Below, piece after piece: positions 35,999 through 44,797 of a stretch of 64,000 bases of DNA. Under the pieces are notes generated by a model. The model saw only the letters and a list, made by a program, of their open reading frames with translations. It was not told where the DNA came from and searched no databases. Made by a program: the position numbers and the translations under genes. How positions within the stretch are numbered: position 1 is the stretch's first letter; each line of letters opens with the position of its first letter. The stretch comes from Intrasporangiaceae bacterium URHB0013 (GTDB lineage: Bacteria; Actinomycetota; Actinomycetes; Actinomycetales; Dermatophilaceae): NCBI GenBank assembly GCA_000620545.1, contig JIBA01000012.1:248001-312000 (forward strand). Reading direction: 5' to 3'.

Positions 35999-38284
35999 GT
36001 GCCCGACGACGCCATCACCGTGCCCTCGAAGGTCCTGCCGTACCGCGACCCATCGCTCTCCGTGGATGAGCGCGTCGATGACCTCATCGGACGGATGACT
36101 CTGCCGGAGAAGGTCGGCCAGATGCTCCAGCTCGACGGGCGCGGGGACCTGACCGACATCGTCCACACCAAGCTCGCCGGCTCGATCCTGCACACCTCGC
36201 CCGAGCGGATGCTCGAGGCCATCGCCCTCGCGGAGCAGACACGGCTCGGCATCCCGCTCCTCACCGCGGACGACTGCATCCACGGCCACTCGTTCTGGCC
36301 GGGCGCGACGATCTTCCCGACCCAGCTCGGGATGGCGTGCTCGTGGGACCCGGACCTGGTGGAGCAGGCCGCGCGCGTCACTGCCGTCGAGGTCTCCGCG
36401 ACGGGCGTGCACTGGACCTTCTCGCCGGTCCTCTGCATCACGCGCGACCTGCGCTGGGGCCGGGTCGGTGAGACCTTCGGCGAGGACCCGCACCTCATCG
36501 GCGAGCTGGGAGCCGCGATGGTCCGTGGGTACCAGGGCGACGGACTCACCGACCCCACGGCCGTGCTGGCCTGCGCCAAGCACTTCGCCGGCTACTCCGA
36601 GACCCAGGGCGGCCGTGACGCGAGCGAGGCCGACCTCAGCCGCCGCAAGCTGACGTCGTGGTTCCTGCCGCCGTTCGAGCGGGCCGTCCAGGAGGGCTGT
36701 CGCACCGTCATGCTCGGCTACCAGGCCATCGACGGTGTTCCCGTGACGGCCAACGGCTGGCTCCTCGACGAGGTGCTCAAGGGCGAGTGGGGCTTCACCG
36801 GCACCCTCGTCACCGACTGGGACAACGTCGGGCGCATGGTCTGGGAGCAGAAGGTCTGCGCTGACGACGTCGAGGCTGCCACCGTCGCGGTCCGGGCCGG
36901 AAACGACCTCGTCATGACGACGCCTGCCTTCTTCGAGGCCGCGCAGCAAGCCGTGACCGGGGGCCTGCTCGACGAGCGCCTCGTCGACGAGGCTGCTCGC
37001 AGGGTGCTGCGCCTCAAGCTGGAGCTCGGCCTCTTCGAGAACCCCCGCCCGCCGGATGTCGACCGCCAGCGTCTCGTCATCGGCTCAGACGAGCACGCTG
37101 CCCTCAACCTCGAGCTGGCCCGTCGGTCGTTGGTGCTCCTCACCAACGACGGCATCCTCCCGTATGCCGCAGGTGCTCGCGGGAACGGCTCACCACGGAC
37201 GGTTGCCGTCATCGGCCCCAACGCCGACGACCCGCAGGCCAACCTCGGCGACTGGGCCGGTGCGTCGGGCCAGGTCGACTGGATGCCCGACGGCCACCCT
37301 CGTGAGGCGGTCGAGACCGTGCTCGACGGCTTCCGCGCCGTCGTCCCGGCGACGTGGACGGTCACCCACGCGCGCGGTGCCGAGATCGAGACCCTCGGGA
37401 ACGACCCCGAGGGACCCCTCTTCCCCGACGGCCAGCCGCGTCCGCCGATCTCGGTCAGCGCACCCGTGGACCCCGCCCAGCTGGCCGAGGCCGTGGCGAC
37501 CGCACGCGCCGCGGACCTCGCTGTCGTCGTCCTCGGCGACACGATCAGCCTGACGGGAGAAGGCTGCTCGACCGCCACCCTCGACCTCCAGGGCGGCCAG
37601 AGCGCCCTCCTCGACGCCCTCGTCGACACCGGCACGCCGGTCGTCGTGGTGCTGCTGCACTCGAAGCCCAACGTCCTGCCGCCCAGCGCACTGCGCGCCG
37701 CCGCGCTCATCGAGGCCTTCAGCCCCGGCATGCGAGGCGGCCGCGCCGTGGCCGAGCTCGTCCTCGGGCACATCGAGCCGGCTGGCAGACTCCCGGTCTC
37801 CATCCCGCGTCACGTCGGCCAGCAGCCCACGTACTACAACCAGGTGCGCGGCCAGCACGGCCACCGCTACGCCGACCTCACCCAGGAGCCGCAGTTCGTC
37901 TTCGGCGAGGGACTGACCTACACGAGCGTGGAGTGGTCGCAGCTGAGCCTCGACACCACGGAGCTCTCGCCCGACGGCGTCGTGGCCGCGGCGGTCACGC
38001 TGACCAACACGGGCGACCGGACGGCATACGAGGTCGTGCAGGCATACGTCACCGACGTCGTCACGAGTGTCACGTGGGCAACCAAGGAGCTCAAGGCGTT
38101 CCGCCGCGTCACCGTCCCGCCGGGCGAGTCGGTCAGGGCCCGTCTCGAGCTGCCGGCCGCGGCCTGCTCCATCGTCGATGCGACCGGTCGTCGCGTCGTC
38201 GAGGCCGGCGAGTTCGAGCTCCGGGTCGGACCGAGCTCGCGCGACGCCGACCTGCTCCGGTCGACGTTCAGGATCACGGCGTAG
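35999..38284 (+). CDS. Beta-glucosidase, glycoside hydrolase family 3
   Basis: This 761-residue GH3 enzyme has no signal peptide, so it is probably cytoplasmic. Domains: a TIM barrel with MTLPEKVGQMLQLDG, GIPLLTADDCIHG, RDLRWGRVGETFGEDP and nucleophile Asp in VTDWDN (about residue 275). Then an alpha/beta sandwich with LLTNDGILPYA and VVVLGDTISLTGEG, and a C-terminal fibronectin III-like domain (GLTYTSVEWSQL, VQAYVTDV). It cleaves terminal beta-glucosides or related sugars. It stands apart from the gal locus by 15 kb. Confidence 0.93.
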   Translation: MPDDAITVPSKVLPYRDPSLSVDERVDDLIGRMTLPEKVGQMLQLDGRGDLTDIVHTKLAGSILHTSPERMLEAIALAEQTRLGIPLLTADDCIHGHSFWPGATIFPTQLGMACSWDPDLVEQAARVTAVEVSATGVHWTFSPVLCITRDLRWGRVGETFGEDPHLIGELGAAMVRGYQGDGLTDPTAVLACAKHFAGYSETQGGRDASEADLSRRKLTSWFLPPFERAVQEGCRTVMLGYQAIDGVPVTANGWLLDEVLKGEWGFTGTLVTDWDNVGRMVWEQKVCADDVEAATVAVRAGNDLVMTTPAFFEAAQQAVTGGLLDERLVDEAARRVLRLKLELGLFENPRPPDVDRQRLVIGSDEHAALNLELARRSLVLLTNDGILPYAAGARGNGSPRTVAVIGPNADDPQANLGDWAGASGQVDWMPDGHPREAVETVLDGFRAVVPATWTVTHARGAEIETLGNDPEGPLFPDGQPRPPISVSAPVDPAQLAEAVATARAADLAVVVLGDTISLTGEGCSTATLDLQGGQSALLDALVDTGTPVVVVLLHSKPNVLPPSALRAAALIEAFSPGMRGGRAVAELVLGHIEPAGRLPVSIPRHVGQQPTYYNQVRGQHGHRYADLTQEPQFVFGEGLTYTSVEWSQLSLDTTELSPDGVVAAAVTLTNTGDRTAYEVVQAYVTDVVTSVTWATKELKAFRRVTVPPGESVRARLELPAAACSIVDATGRRVVEAGEFELRVGPSSRDADLLRSTFRITA

Positions 38285-38335
38285 CGGGCCCGGAACCGGC
38301 CTGCGACCCGTCCGGTGTGGCCCTGCGGACGACTA

Positions 38336-38353
38336 GGGTCGGGATCCCGACCC
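38336..38353. promoter_or_regulatory. Perfect 18-bp palindrome upstream of the quinone oxidoreductase gene
   Basis: GGGTCGGGATCCCGACCC overlaps a possible -10 box TAGGGT (38334-38339). The ribosome site and ATG 38370 follow. It could be an operator or a leader hairpin. Confidence 0.5.
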
Positions 38354-38369
38354 GACGATGAGGAGCCCC

Positions 38370-39341
38370 ATGCGCGCCGCACGTGTCACCAGCCTCGACG
38401 GGCCGTCGTCCGTCACCGTCGGCGAGATCGAGGAGCCAGCGGCCGGACCCGGCGACGTCCTCATCGACGTCCACGAGGCCGGAGTGAGTTTCCCCGACGT
38501 GCTCATGAGCCGCGGCCTCTACCAGCTGCGCCCCGACCTGCCCTTCGTCCCGGGCGCTGAGTGCTCGGGCGTCGTGCGCGCGGTCCCCGAGGCCAGCGCC
38601 TTCCGCGTCGGCGACCGGGTCGCGGCGTTCCCCGTCCTCGGGGCGTTCGCGGAGGCGGTCGCCGTGCCCGAGGCGATGGTCTTCCCGCTGCCCGACACCG
38701 TGTCGTTCGAGACAGGCGCCGCGCTGCCGATGAACTACCTCACCGTCCAGTTCGCACTCACCCGGCGCGGCCAGCTCGAGCGCGGCGAGGTCGTCCTCGT
38801 CCACGGCGCCGCGGGTGGCATCGGCACTGCCGCCGTCCAGCTGGCCCGCGCCATGGACGCCCGGGTCATCGCCGTGGTCTCGTCCGAGGACAAGGTCGAG
38901 ACCGCGCGTGCGGCCGGCGCCCACCATGTCCTGCTCGCCGACGGGTTCCTCACGGCCGTCAAGGAGCTCACCCAGGGCCGCGGCGTCGACATCGTCGTCG
39001 ACCCGGTGGGTGGTGACCGCTTCACCGACAGCCTCCGGAGCCTGGCGCCCGAGGGTCGCCTCCTCGTCATCGGCTTCACGGCCGGGCAGATCCCCGAGGT
39101 CAGGGTCAACCGGCTGCTGCTCAACAACCTCAGTGTCGTCGGCGTCGGCTGGGGCGCCTTCTGGATGCCCGACCCGACCTACCTGCGCTCCCAGTGGGAC
39201 GCGATCCTGCCGCTGCTCGAGAGCGGTGCGCTCGCACCCGCGGTCGGCACGCGGCACGCACTGGACGACGTCGCTGTCGCACTCGCCGAGATCGACGAGC
39301 GCCGCGCCCTCGGCAAGGTGACGCTCACGGTGCGCCAGTAG
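38370..39341 (+). CDS. NADPH:quinone oxidoreductase family protein (zinc-free MDR)
   Basis: This 323-residue medium-chain reductase opens MRAARVTSLDGPSSVTVGEIEEPAAGPGDVLIDV. It has GVSFPDVLMSRGLYQLRPDLPFVPGAE, a nucleotide-binding motif VLVHGAAGGIGTAAVQLARAM (residues about 140-160), and DIVVDPVGGDRF. It lacks the catalytic zinc Cys/His set. It reduces quinones or enones with NADPH. ATG 38370 has GAGGAG upstream; a longer form from 38358 is less likely. It is close to the SDR gene on the same strand. Confidence 0.9.
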   Translation: MRAARVTSLDGPSSVTVGEIEEPAAGPGDVLIDVHEAGVSFPDVLMSRGLYQLRPDLPFVPGAECSGVVRAVPEASAFRVGDRVAAFPVLGAFAEAVAVPEAMVFPLPDTVSFETGAALPMNYLTVQFALTRRGQLERGEVVLVHGAAGGIGTAAVQLARAMDARVIAVVSSEDKVETARAAGAHHVLLADGFLTAVKELTQGRGVDIVVDPVGGDRFTDSLRSLAPEGRLLVIGFTAGQIPEVRVNRLLLNNLSVVGVGWGAFWMPDPTYLRSQWDAILPLLESGALAPAVGTRHALDDVAVALAEIDERRALGKVTLTVRQ

Positions 39342-39344
39342 GTT
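39339..39344 (+). promoter_or_regulatory. Putative -10 box overlapping a stop codon
   Basis: TAGGTT lies 6 bases before the ATG at 39351. Its TAG is the stop codon of the upstream reductase. Confidence 0.35.
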
Positions 39345-39350
39345 GGGCGT

Positions 39351-40163
39351 ATGCCGTCCCGCCCGCTCCGCACCCCCACGTCCGCACGCCGTGTTCTCGT
39401 CACCGGCGGCGCCTCCGGGCTCGGGCTCGCGCTCGTGCGTGCGCTCGTCGCCCGTGGTGACCACGTGCTCGCCACCGACGTGCGGACCGACCGGCCCGAC
39501 GCGCTGCCCGACGCCGCGACCTACCTCCCCCTCGACGTGCGCAGCGACGAGGCCTGGGCTGCGGCGCTCGCCCACGTCCGTCAGACCTGGGGCGGTCTCG
39601 ACGTGCTCGTCAACAACGCCGGCGTCGCCGCGGGCGGTCGCATCGACGTGGCGACGATGGACGAGTGGCACTGGATCATCGACATCAACCTGCTCGGTGT
39701 CGTCCGCGGCTGCCGCACCTTCACGCCGATGCTCAAGGAGCAGGGCAACGGCCACATCGTCAACACCGCGTCGCTCGCGGGCCTGGTTCACGCGCCGGGC
39801 ATGGCCGCCTACAACACGGTCAAGGCCGGCGTCGTCGCGCTGAGCGAGACGCTGTCGCACGAGCTCGCACCGCACGGCGTCGACGTGTCCGTCGTCTGCC
39901 CGTCGTTCTTCCGCACCAACCTCGGCTCGTCGTTCCAGGGCGCCGACACCGAGATGGAGGCGGCCGGCAAGAAGATGGTGAGCGGCTCGAAGCGAACGGC
40001 CGAGGAGGTCGCCCACATCGTCGTCCGCGGCATCGACGCGCGTCGCGACGTCATTCTCACCGACCGCGACGGACACCTCGCCTGGCGGGCCAAGCGGTTT
40101 GCCCGCCCGGCCTACACCGCCGTCATGAAGCGCACGGCCAGGCGGGTCGCCGCAGGCCGCTGA
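39351..40163 (+). CDS. Short-chain dehydrogenase/reductase (SDR)
   Basis: This 270-residue classical SDR has cofactor motif TGGASGLG (residues about 18-26), NNAGVA, catalytic Ser in IVNTASLAGLVH, and Tyr/Lys in YNTVK, all spaced normally. The Asp after strand 2 (ATDVRTD) favours NAD(H). A C-terminal extension of about 40 basic residues (AWRAKRFARPAYTAVMKRTARRV) may contact membrane. It is probably transcribed with the quinone reductase. Substrate unknown. Confidence 0.92.
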   Translation: MPSRPLRTPTSARRVLVTGGASGLGLALVRALVARGDHVLATDVRTDRPDALPDAATYLPLDVRSDEAWAAALAHVRQTWGGLDVLVNNAGVAAGGRIDVATMDEWHWIIDINLLGVVRGCRTFTPMLKEQGNGHIVNTASLAGLVHAPGMAAYNTVKAGVVALSETLSHELAPHGVDVSVVCPSFFRTNLGSSFQGADTEMEAAGKKMVSGSKRTAEEVAHIVVRGIDARRDVILTDRDGHLAWRAKRFARPAYTAVMKRTARRVAAGR

Positions 40164-40261
40164 GTCGCGACGTCCACGTCTTCGTCACTCCGCGTCCGGG
40201 AAGCACGGGTCACAGTGCAGGTCTCGCTCGCAGGGTCAGCGCTGCGCGACTGGTTGCGTGG

Positions 40262-40720
40262 TCAGAGCCACCGGCGAACCCGTGCTCGGTACGACTCGTA
40301 CTCGGGGCCGAACTTGGCTGACAGGTAGCGCTCTTCGGGTCGAATCGCTCCCCAGGAGAGGGCAGCAACGCCGATCGGTACGAACACCAACGCCCAGAAG
40401 GAGGCAGCCAGCAGCGCCACCGCGAGGTCCAGCGCGACGAGACCGACGTACAGCGGATTGCGGCTGAGTCGGAAGGGCCCTGACTGGAGGATGAGAACCG
40501 TCGCGCCCCCCGGCAGGATTGCCGTGCGGTTGGCCGCCATCACTGACAGGGTCCAGCCGTTCCACAGCACGAACGCCCCGGCCAGTGCGCCGCCGATCCA
40601 CCGCGTGGCCACGCCGGCGATCGAGAGGGGGTCGCCGACCGCAGCGGTCAGCAAGAGCCCCGCGGCGAGTGGTACGCCCAGGGCAAGCGGGGGCCAGATC
40701 CGGAAGGCAGGGGCATCCAC
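40262..40720 (-). CDS. Isoprenylcysteine carboxyl methyltransferase-like membrane protein
   Basis: This membrane protein of about 152 residues belongs to the ICMT/phospholipid methyltransferase superfamily. It has four hydrophobic helices, then FRLSRNPLYVGL (cofactor region) and the C-terminal EERYLSAKFGPEYESYRARVRRWL. Bacterial members may methylate lipids or carboxyl groups. The GTG at 40720 is my choice; upstream codons give non-conserved, charged sequence. It converges on the SDR gene. Confidence 0.82.
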   Translation of the reverse strand: MDAPAFRIWPPLALGVPLAAGLLLTAAVGDPLSIAGVATRWIGGALAGAFVLWNGWTLSVMAANRTAILPGGATVLILQSGPFRLSRNPLYVGLVALDLAVALLAASFWALVFVPIGVAALSWGAIRPEERYLSAKFGPEYESYRARVRRWL

Positions 40721-40889
40721 GGGTGCATCGTGTCCCGAAGCGTCGGCCGAGAACAAGAGCCCGGGGCCGACCGCCTGAGCGGCACAAGGGTCCGCACTGG
40801 CCCGGGCGGGCTCGTCGGCCCGACCGCACCGGGCCCGTCCGGGTGTGCGTGTGTCGTCGAGGTGGCGTGGATGCGGCAGGGTGGATCGC

Positions 40890-41471
40890 ATGAGCGAGGA
40901 ACACAGGCAGCGCCTCCATGACTACCTCACGAAGACCCGGGAAGCAGTGATCTGGAAGGCTGAAGGGCTGTCGGAGTACGACGTCCGTCGGCCGCTCACG
41001 CGCACCGGCACCAACCTGCTCGGACTCATCAAGCACCTGTCGGTCGGCGAGGCCTGGTACTTCGGCCAGGCCTTCGACCGCCCGTTCGAGCCGCACCTGC
41101 CGTGGTGGGACGACGACGCCGCTGAAGGCGCCGACCTGTGGGCGACGGCGTCCGAGAGCCGCGAGGGCATCGTCCAGACGTACCGGGATGCGATGGCTCA
41201 CGCGGACGAGACGATCCGCTCGCTGGACCTGGACGCTCCCGGGTACGTGCCGTGGTGGCCGCGACCGGATGTCACGCTGCACGGGGTGCTGGTGCACGTC
41301 CTGGCCGAGACCGCGCGCCACGCTGGACACGCTGACATCCTGCGCGAACAGCTGGACGGGCGCGCCGGGATGCGGGCGGACAACCTGAACCAGGAGCCGC
41401 ACGACGAGCAGTGGTGGTCTGACCACCGGTCACAGATCGAATCCGACGCGCGCTCCGCTGCTTCGACGTGA
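40890..41471 (+). CDS. DinB/DUF664 family protein
   Basis: This 193-residue four-helix-bundle protein of the DinB-like superfamily has LTRTGTNLLGLIKHLSVGEAWYFGQAF with the first metal His, and HVLAETARHAGHADILREQLDG with the second and third His. Such proteins bind a divalent metal; actinobacterial relatives include mycothiol-dependent enzymes, but no specific reaction can be assigned. ATG 40890 precedes the conserved start; a longer in-frame reading upstream looks random. Confidence 0.88.
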   Translation: MSEEHRQRLHDYLTKTREAVIWKAEGLSEYDVRRPLTRTGTNLLGLIKHLSVGEAWYFGQAFDRPFEPHLPWWDDDAAEGADLWATASESREGIVQTYRDAMAHADETIRSLDLDAPGYVPWWPRPDVTLHGVLVHVLAETARHAGHADILREQLDGRAGMRADNLNQEPHDEQWWSDHRSQIESDARSAAST

Positions 41472-41593
41472 GCCACCCAGCGAACTGCGAGGGAGACCCC
41501 GCACGAGACTCCTCCGCCGTTGGCAGGTGACGAGCAGCGGTCAACGGCAGGGAGCCGGACCGGTCATCGTGACTGGTCGTCGGGAGAAGTCCT

Positions 41594-41866
41594 CTACCGG
41601 GCGGGGCGGGCTTGTGCCCAAGCCACGATCTCGTCTGGCTTGTTGATCGCGGTGCCGTCATCGAGCACCAGCACCGGGACGAAGAACGAGCCGGTCAACG
41701 CATGGACTTCGCGGCGGACCTTGAGCTGCAGGAAACTCGGCAGATGTTCCTGCCCTCTGGCCTTCACCACCTCAGGGCTGTAGCCGGCGTCGACCAGAGC
41801 CTGGTGGGCCTTGTGGCAGTCGTGGTGAGCACCTCCGTTGGTGCTCCAGCAGACGTACAGCTTCAT
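41594..41866 (-). CDS. Small thioredoxin-fold (GST N-terminal/glutaredoxin-like) protein
   Basis: This 90-residue protein opens MKLYVCWSTNGG with one Cys at residue 6 and another at 17, a helix AHQALVDAGY, and FFVPVLVLDDGTAINKPDEIVAWAQ with the cis-Pro and the acidic strand seen in glutathione-S-transferase N-domains and glutaredoxins. The usual CxxC is absent; instead Cys6 stands alone before Ser-Thr-Asn. It could be a monothiol redox protein. The gene lies between a DinB gene and an orphan regulator. Confidence 0.75.
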   Translation of the reverse strand: MKLYVCWSTNGGAHHDCHKAHQALVDAGYSPEVVKARGQEHLPSFLQLKVRREVHALTGSFFVPVLVLDDGTAINKPDEIVAWAQARPAR

Positions 41867-42074
41867 GAGTTCCCCTCATTGCGGGTCCCGCTGCGCTCGG
41901 ACCGACTGTAGGCGCGCATCGGCGGGTTGCCAAGGAAGAGCCAGCCCGCCTGACGCCCTGACGCCCCGGCGCCGCGCGCCGCCTAGTCCGGCCCCCACGC
42001 CCCACGGCCGGGTGCCCACCCGCGGATCGGACGTCCGTCGGCGCGTGTGAGGCGACCCCGTGCTGAGGAGCCAC

Positions 42075-42758
42075 TCAACCGTCGGGATCGATGAGCCGCT
42101 GACGAACGGCATACATCGCCGCTTCCATGCGCGAGTGCACGTGCAGCTTCTCGAGGATGTTCCGGATGTGGCTGCGCACGGTGTTCTCGGAGATCACCAG
42201 CTCCTCAGCGATCTCGCGGTTGAGCCGGCCCTGGGCGACGCGTTGAAGGATGTCGAGCTCCCGGGTGGTCAGCCGCGGCCGTTCCAGCCCCGGGATGGCT
42301 TCCGGCGCGGACGCGCGCCGGCTGAGCTGGTTGAACTCGAGGAGCAGCTTGGTAGCCACCGTCGGGGACAGCAGTGACTCGCCGTGATGGACGCCCCGGA
42401 TCCCTGCCGCGAGCTCCTCGGTGACAGCCTTGAGCAGGTAGCCGTTGGCTCCGGCGCGGACCGCCTCGAAGAGGTCGGCCTCCTCATCGGAACTCGTGAG
42501 CATCAGGATGCGCGCCGAGGGGACCCGTTGCCTGATCAGCCGGCAAGCCTCGATGCCGCCGCGTCTCGGCATGCCGACGTCCATGACGATGACGTCGGGC
42601 AGCATGGCCTCCGCCTTCTCAACCGCCTCGATCCCGTCGGCGGCTTCTCCGACGACCTCGATGCCATCCTCGACGGCAAGGACCGTCCGCAGGCCCCGGC
42701 GGTAGAGCGCGTGGTCATCGACGATGAGGACGCGGATGACCTCCGGGGGCGGGTTCAC
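42075..42758 (-). CDS. Orphan response regulator, NarL/LuxR type
   Basis: This 227-residue protein has a receiver with VDDH, phospho-Asp in DVIVMDVGMPRR, TS in MLTSSDEE and K in GYLLKAV, then a LuxR domain (LTTRELDILQRVAQGRLNREIAEELVISENTVRSHIRNILEKLHV). No histidine kinase is adjacent, so it may be controlled by a distant kinase. The start is GTG 42758. Confidence 0.92.
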   Translation of the reverse strand: MNPPPEVIRVLIVDDHALYRRGLRTVLAVEDGIEVVGEAADGIEAVEKAEAMLPDVIVMDVGMPRRGGIEACRLIRQRVPSARILMLTSSDEEADLFEAVRAGANGYLLKAVTEELAAGIRGVHHGESLLSPTVATKLLLEFNQLSRRASAPEAIPGLERPRLTTRELDILQRVAQGRLNREIAEELVISENTVRSHIRNILEKLHVHSRMEAAMYAVRQRLIDPDG

Positions 42759-42796
42759 GGCTCCATCTTGGCCCGTTGCTTCTGGGCCCTGGAAAC

Positions 42797-42832
42797 AGCG
42801 AGTCCCCCGACCGGATGGTCGGGGGACTCGCT
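42797..42832 (-). terminator. Terminator of the cold-shock gene
   Basis: It is a 16-bp perfect stem with loop of four: AGCGAGTCCCCCGACC, GGAT, and its complement. On the minus strand it follows the cold-shock stop by about 32 bases and is followed by a short T-rich TGTTTCC. Confidence 0.8.
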
Positions 42833-42863
42833 GGGGACCGGGGTCACCGGCGCTGTCTTGGGG

Positions 42864-43067
42864 TCAGATGCCCTTGACCTTCTCCGCCTGGGGGCCCTTC
42901 GGGCCCTGCGTGACGTCGAACTCGACCTTCTGGCCCTCCTGGAGCTCGCGGTAGCCGCCGCTCTCGATGGCCGAGTAGTGAACGAAGACATCGGCGCCGC
43001 CGCCGTCCTGCTCAATGAAGCCGAAGCCCTTTTCGCTGTTGAACCACTTCACGGTGCCTGTTGCCAC
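42864..43067 (-). CDS. cspA: Cold-shock protein, CspA family
   Basis: This 67-residue single cold-shock domain has [18 protein letters not shown] with RNP-1 (KGFGFI) and VFVHYSAI with RNP-2, ending [13 protein letters not shown]. It is an RNA chaperone binding single-stranded nucleic acid. GTG 43067 begins [10 protein letters not shown], the canonical family start; AGAGG lies about 8 bases upstream. A long untranslated leader is likely because no gene lies in the next 335 bases. Confidence 0.95.
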   Translation of the reverse strand: MATGTVKWFNSEKGFGFIEQDGGGADVFVHYSAIESGGYRELQEGQKVEFDVTQGPKGPQAEKVKGI

Positions 43068-43402
43068 TGGTGTTGCCTCTTCTGGTAAGCGAGTCCTCCC
43101 GTGTGGAGACCTCAAGCTGCCGATGGTCACGATGAGCGAGCGACGCGAACCTTCGCGCGGTGGCTCAGTCGTGCCGAGCCGGTACTGCACGGACTGGGAC
43201 GGCAACTGTGAAGGACGGTAGCAGCAGGCGGTTCAGCATTCGACCCGAGAGGGCCGACTACCGGCATCGACGCTCGGTCCCGGTGCGGGTTTCCCACATC
43301 CTGGGCAGCGGCAGCTTGGGGCGCACGAGAAGGCAGGAGCACGTGCGCGAGTCGCGCGGTGAGGGCGCGAGCGCGGTCGAGGCCGTGTGGTGCCTGGGGG
43401 GC
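43068..43402 (-). other. Non-coding region upstream of cspA
   Basis: This is a 335-bp gap between cspA and a phosphotransferase gene, with no convincing ORF. A short perfect hairpin CGCGAA CC TTCGCG lies at 43144-43157. A possible -10 (TACCGT, minus strand, 43215-43220) would give a leader of about 140 bases, in line with cold-shock mRNAs. Nothing else is recognisable. Confidence 0.35.
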
Positions 43403-44140
43403 TCAAGCCTGGGATCTCAGGACGTCGACCTCGCAGCCCGGCAGGGCCGGGTCGAAGCCGTGCTCGACGAGCCACCGGATCGCGGTCAGGCTCCGCAGTG
43501 ACCACCAGGCGCGGATGACGTCGAGGTCGACGGCACCGCCGTAGCCGGCGACGACGTCGCGGAGGTGCTCCGGGTGCCCGAGCGTCAGGCTGGCGAGGTC
43601 GTACATCGCATCGCCTCGGCCTGCCTCGGACCAGTCGACGACGCCGGTGATCTCGTCACCGTCGACGAAGACGTGGGCGACCTGGAGGTCGCCGTGCATG
43701 AATACCGGTGAACACGGCCGGAGCGCGGCCTCGGCGACCTGGCGGTTGCGCGTGACCAACTCGGCGGGCAGGACGTCGTTGGCCAGGAGCCACTCGCACT
43801 CGCTGTCGAGGCTCGATGTCTTCTCCTCCAGGCTTGCCCCGGGCCACGGCGGCAGCGGCGCGTCATGCAGCTTCCGGACGGTGGCACCAGCAGCGGCCCA
43901 CGCCGCCGCGGACGCGGGCGACGGCTCGCCGAGGCGGCCGAGGGCCGTCCCCGGAAGAGCGGCGAGCGCGAGCACCGGCGGCCTTCGCCACAGGACCTCC
44001 GGAACGGGGATCGGCGCCATCGTCATGGCCTCGACCTCGACGTCGGACCGAGTCTGGTCGGCGTCGATCTTCAGGAACACCTCGCCGACGCGAAGTGTCG
44101 CGCGCTCGTGATGGGCGACCACGACCTCGACCTCTTCCAC
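43403..44140 (-). CDS. Aminoglycoside phosphotransferase (APH)-family protein
   Basis: This 245-residue small-molecule kinase fold has a catalytic loop HGDLQVAHVFV (residues about 155-165) and metal Asp in GVVDWSEAGRGDAMYDLASLTLG. The usual HGDxxxxN has His in place of Asn, a variant seen in a subgroup of these proteins. The family phosphorylates antibiotics, choline or sugars; the target here is unknown. GTG 44140 is chosen; upstream residues are not conserved. Confidence 0.82.
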   Translation of the reverse strand: MEEVEVVVAHHERATLRVGEVFLKIDADQTRSDVEVEAMTMAPIPVPEVLWRRPPVLALAALPGTALGRLGEPSPASAAAWAAAGATVRKLHDAPLPPWPGASLEEKTSSLDSECEWLLANDVLPAELVTRNRQVAEAALRPCSPVFMHGDLQVAHVFVDGDEITGVVDWSEAGRGDAMYDLASLTLGHPEHLRDVVAGYGGAVDLDVIRAWWSLRSLTAIRWLVEHGFDPALPGCEVDVLRSQA

Positions 44141-44326
44141 ATCGGTCAGTGTCGCGCAGGGACCACGGTGTCCCCACCGGTTTTGTCGCCCCACCCGGGG
44201 CGATCGACGCGTCCGGGTGGGTTGGCATCGACATCGGTGCCCGTCATAGCCACGTGCACGCAAGGCGGGCCCGGTCGCCGTGGCGATGTCTCGCCGCCAC
44301 TCGCCACACCGCTGGAGGCGGGGGGC

Positions 44327-44797
44327 TCAGGGGCGCGGGGCGCGCCGGATGTCGACGTCGGCCGGTGTGGTCGCACCCAGCACCTCGGTCAGGCTCGCCC
44401 GCAGCAGCTCGGCCGCCTCTGCGGCGCTGTCGAAGGCGCGGCTGAACTCCGGCTCGTCGCCCTGGCGCACCCAGCCGAGCCCAGCGAGCGCGGCCTGCTG
44501 CTCGCGCGTCAGGTCGGTCAGCCCCTCGAACTCCGTGTCACCGATGCACTCGAGCGCGAGCACGCCCTCGAGCCGCCGAGCCTGCACGAAGACATCGGGG
44601 ACCCGAGCCACGCGGACCGGCCGCGCGCCACCCCGGCGCCACCCGCGCGGGGTCGACTCGGCGGCATACGTGCTCGACGCCTGTGACGGCACATGGACGG
44701 TGAAGGTGAGCCAGTCGTCGTCCGTGAGCGCCGCGAGGTCGCCTCCGACGCGCCTCGTCCACGACGCCCACGTCTCGTCGAGCGGTCCGTCGCTCAT
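44327..44797 (-). CDS. TY-Chap-like hypothetical protein
   Basis: This 156-residue soluble protein starts MSDGPLDETWASWTRRVGGDLAALTDDDWL. The second half has RLEGVLALECIGDTEFEGLTDLTREQQAALAGLGWVRQGDEPEFSRAF, a pattern (LTxEQxAxLxxLGW then an aromatic ending) found in actinobacterial TY-Chap-like proteins. Exact function is unknown. Its start overlaps the stop of the thioesterase gene (ATGA), so the two are an operon. Confidence 0.65.
   Translation of the reverse strand: MSDGPLDETWASWTRRVGGDLAALTDDDWLTFTVHVPSQASSTYAAESTPRGWRRGGARPVRVARVPDVFVQARRLEGVLALECIGDTEFEGLTDLTREQQAALAGLGWVRQGDEPEFSRAFDSAAEAAELLRASLTEVLGATTPADVDIRRAPRP

Noticed and set aside
38274-40076. 600-codon minus-strand open frame
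   Set aside because: Lies opposite two well-supported genes (quinone reductase and SDR) and has no protein-like motifs.
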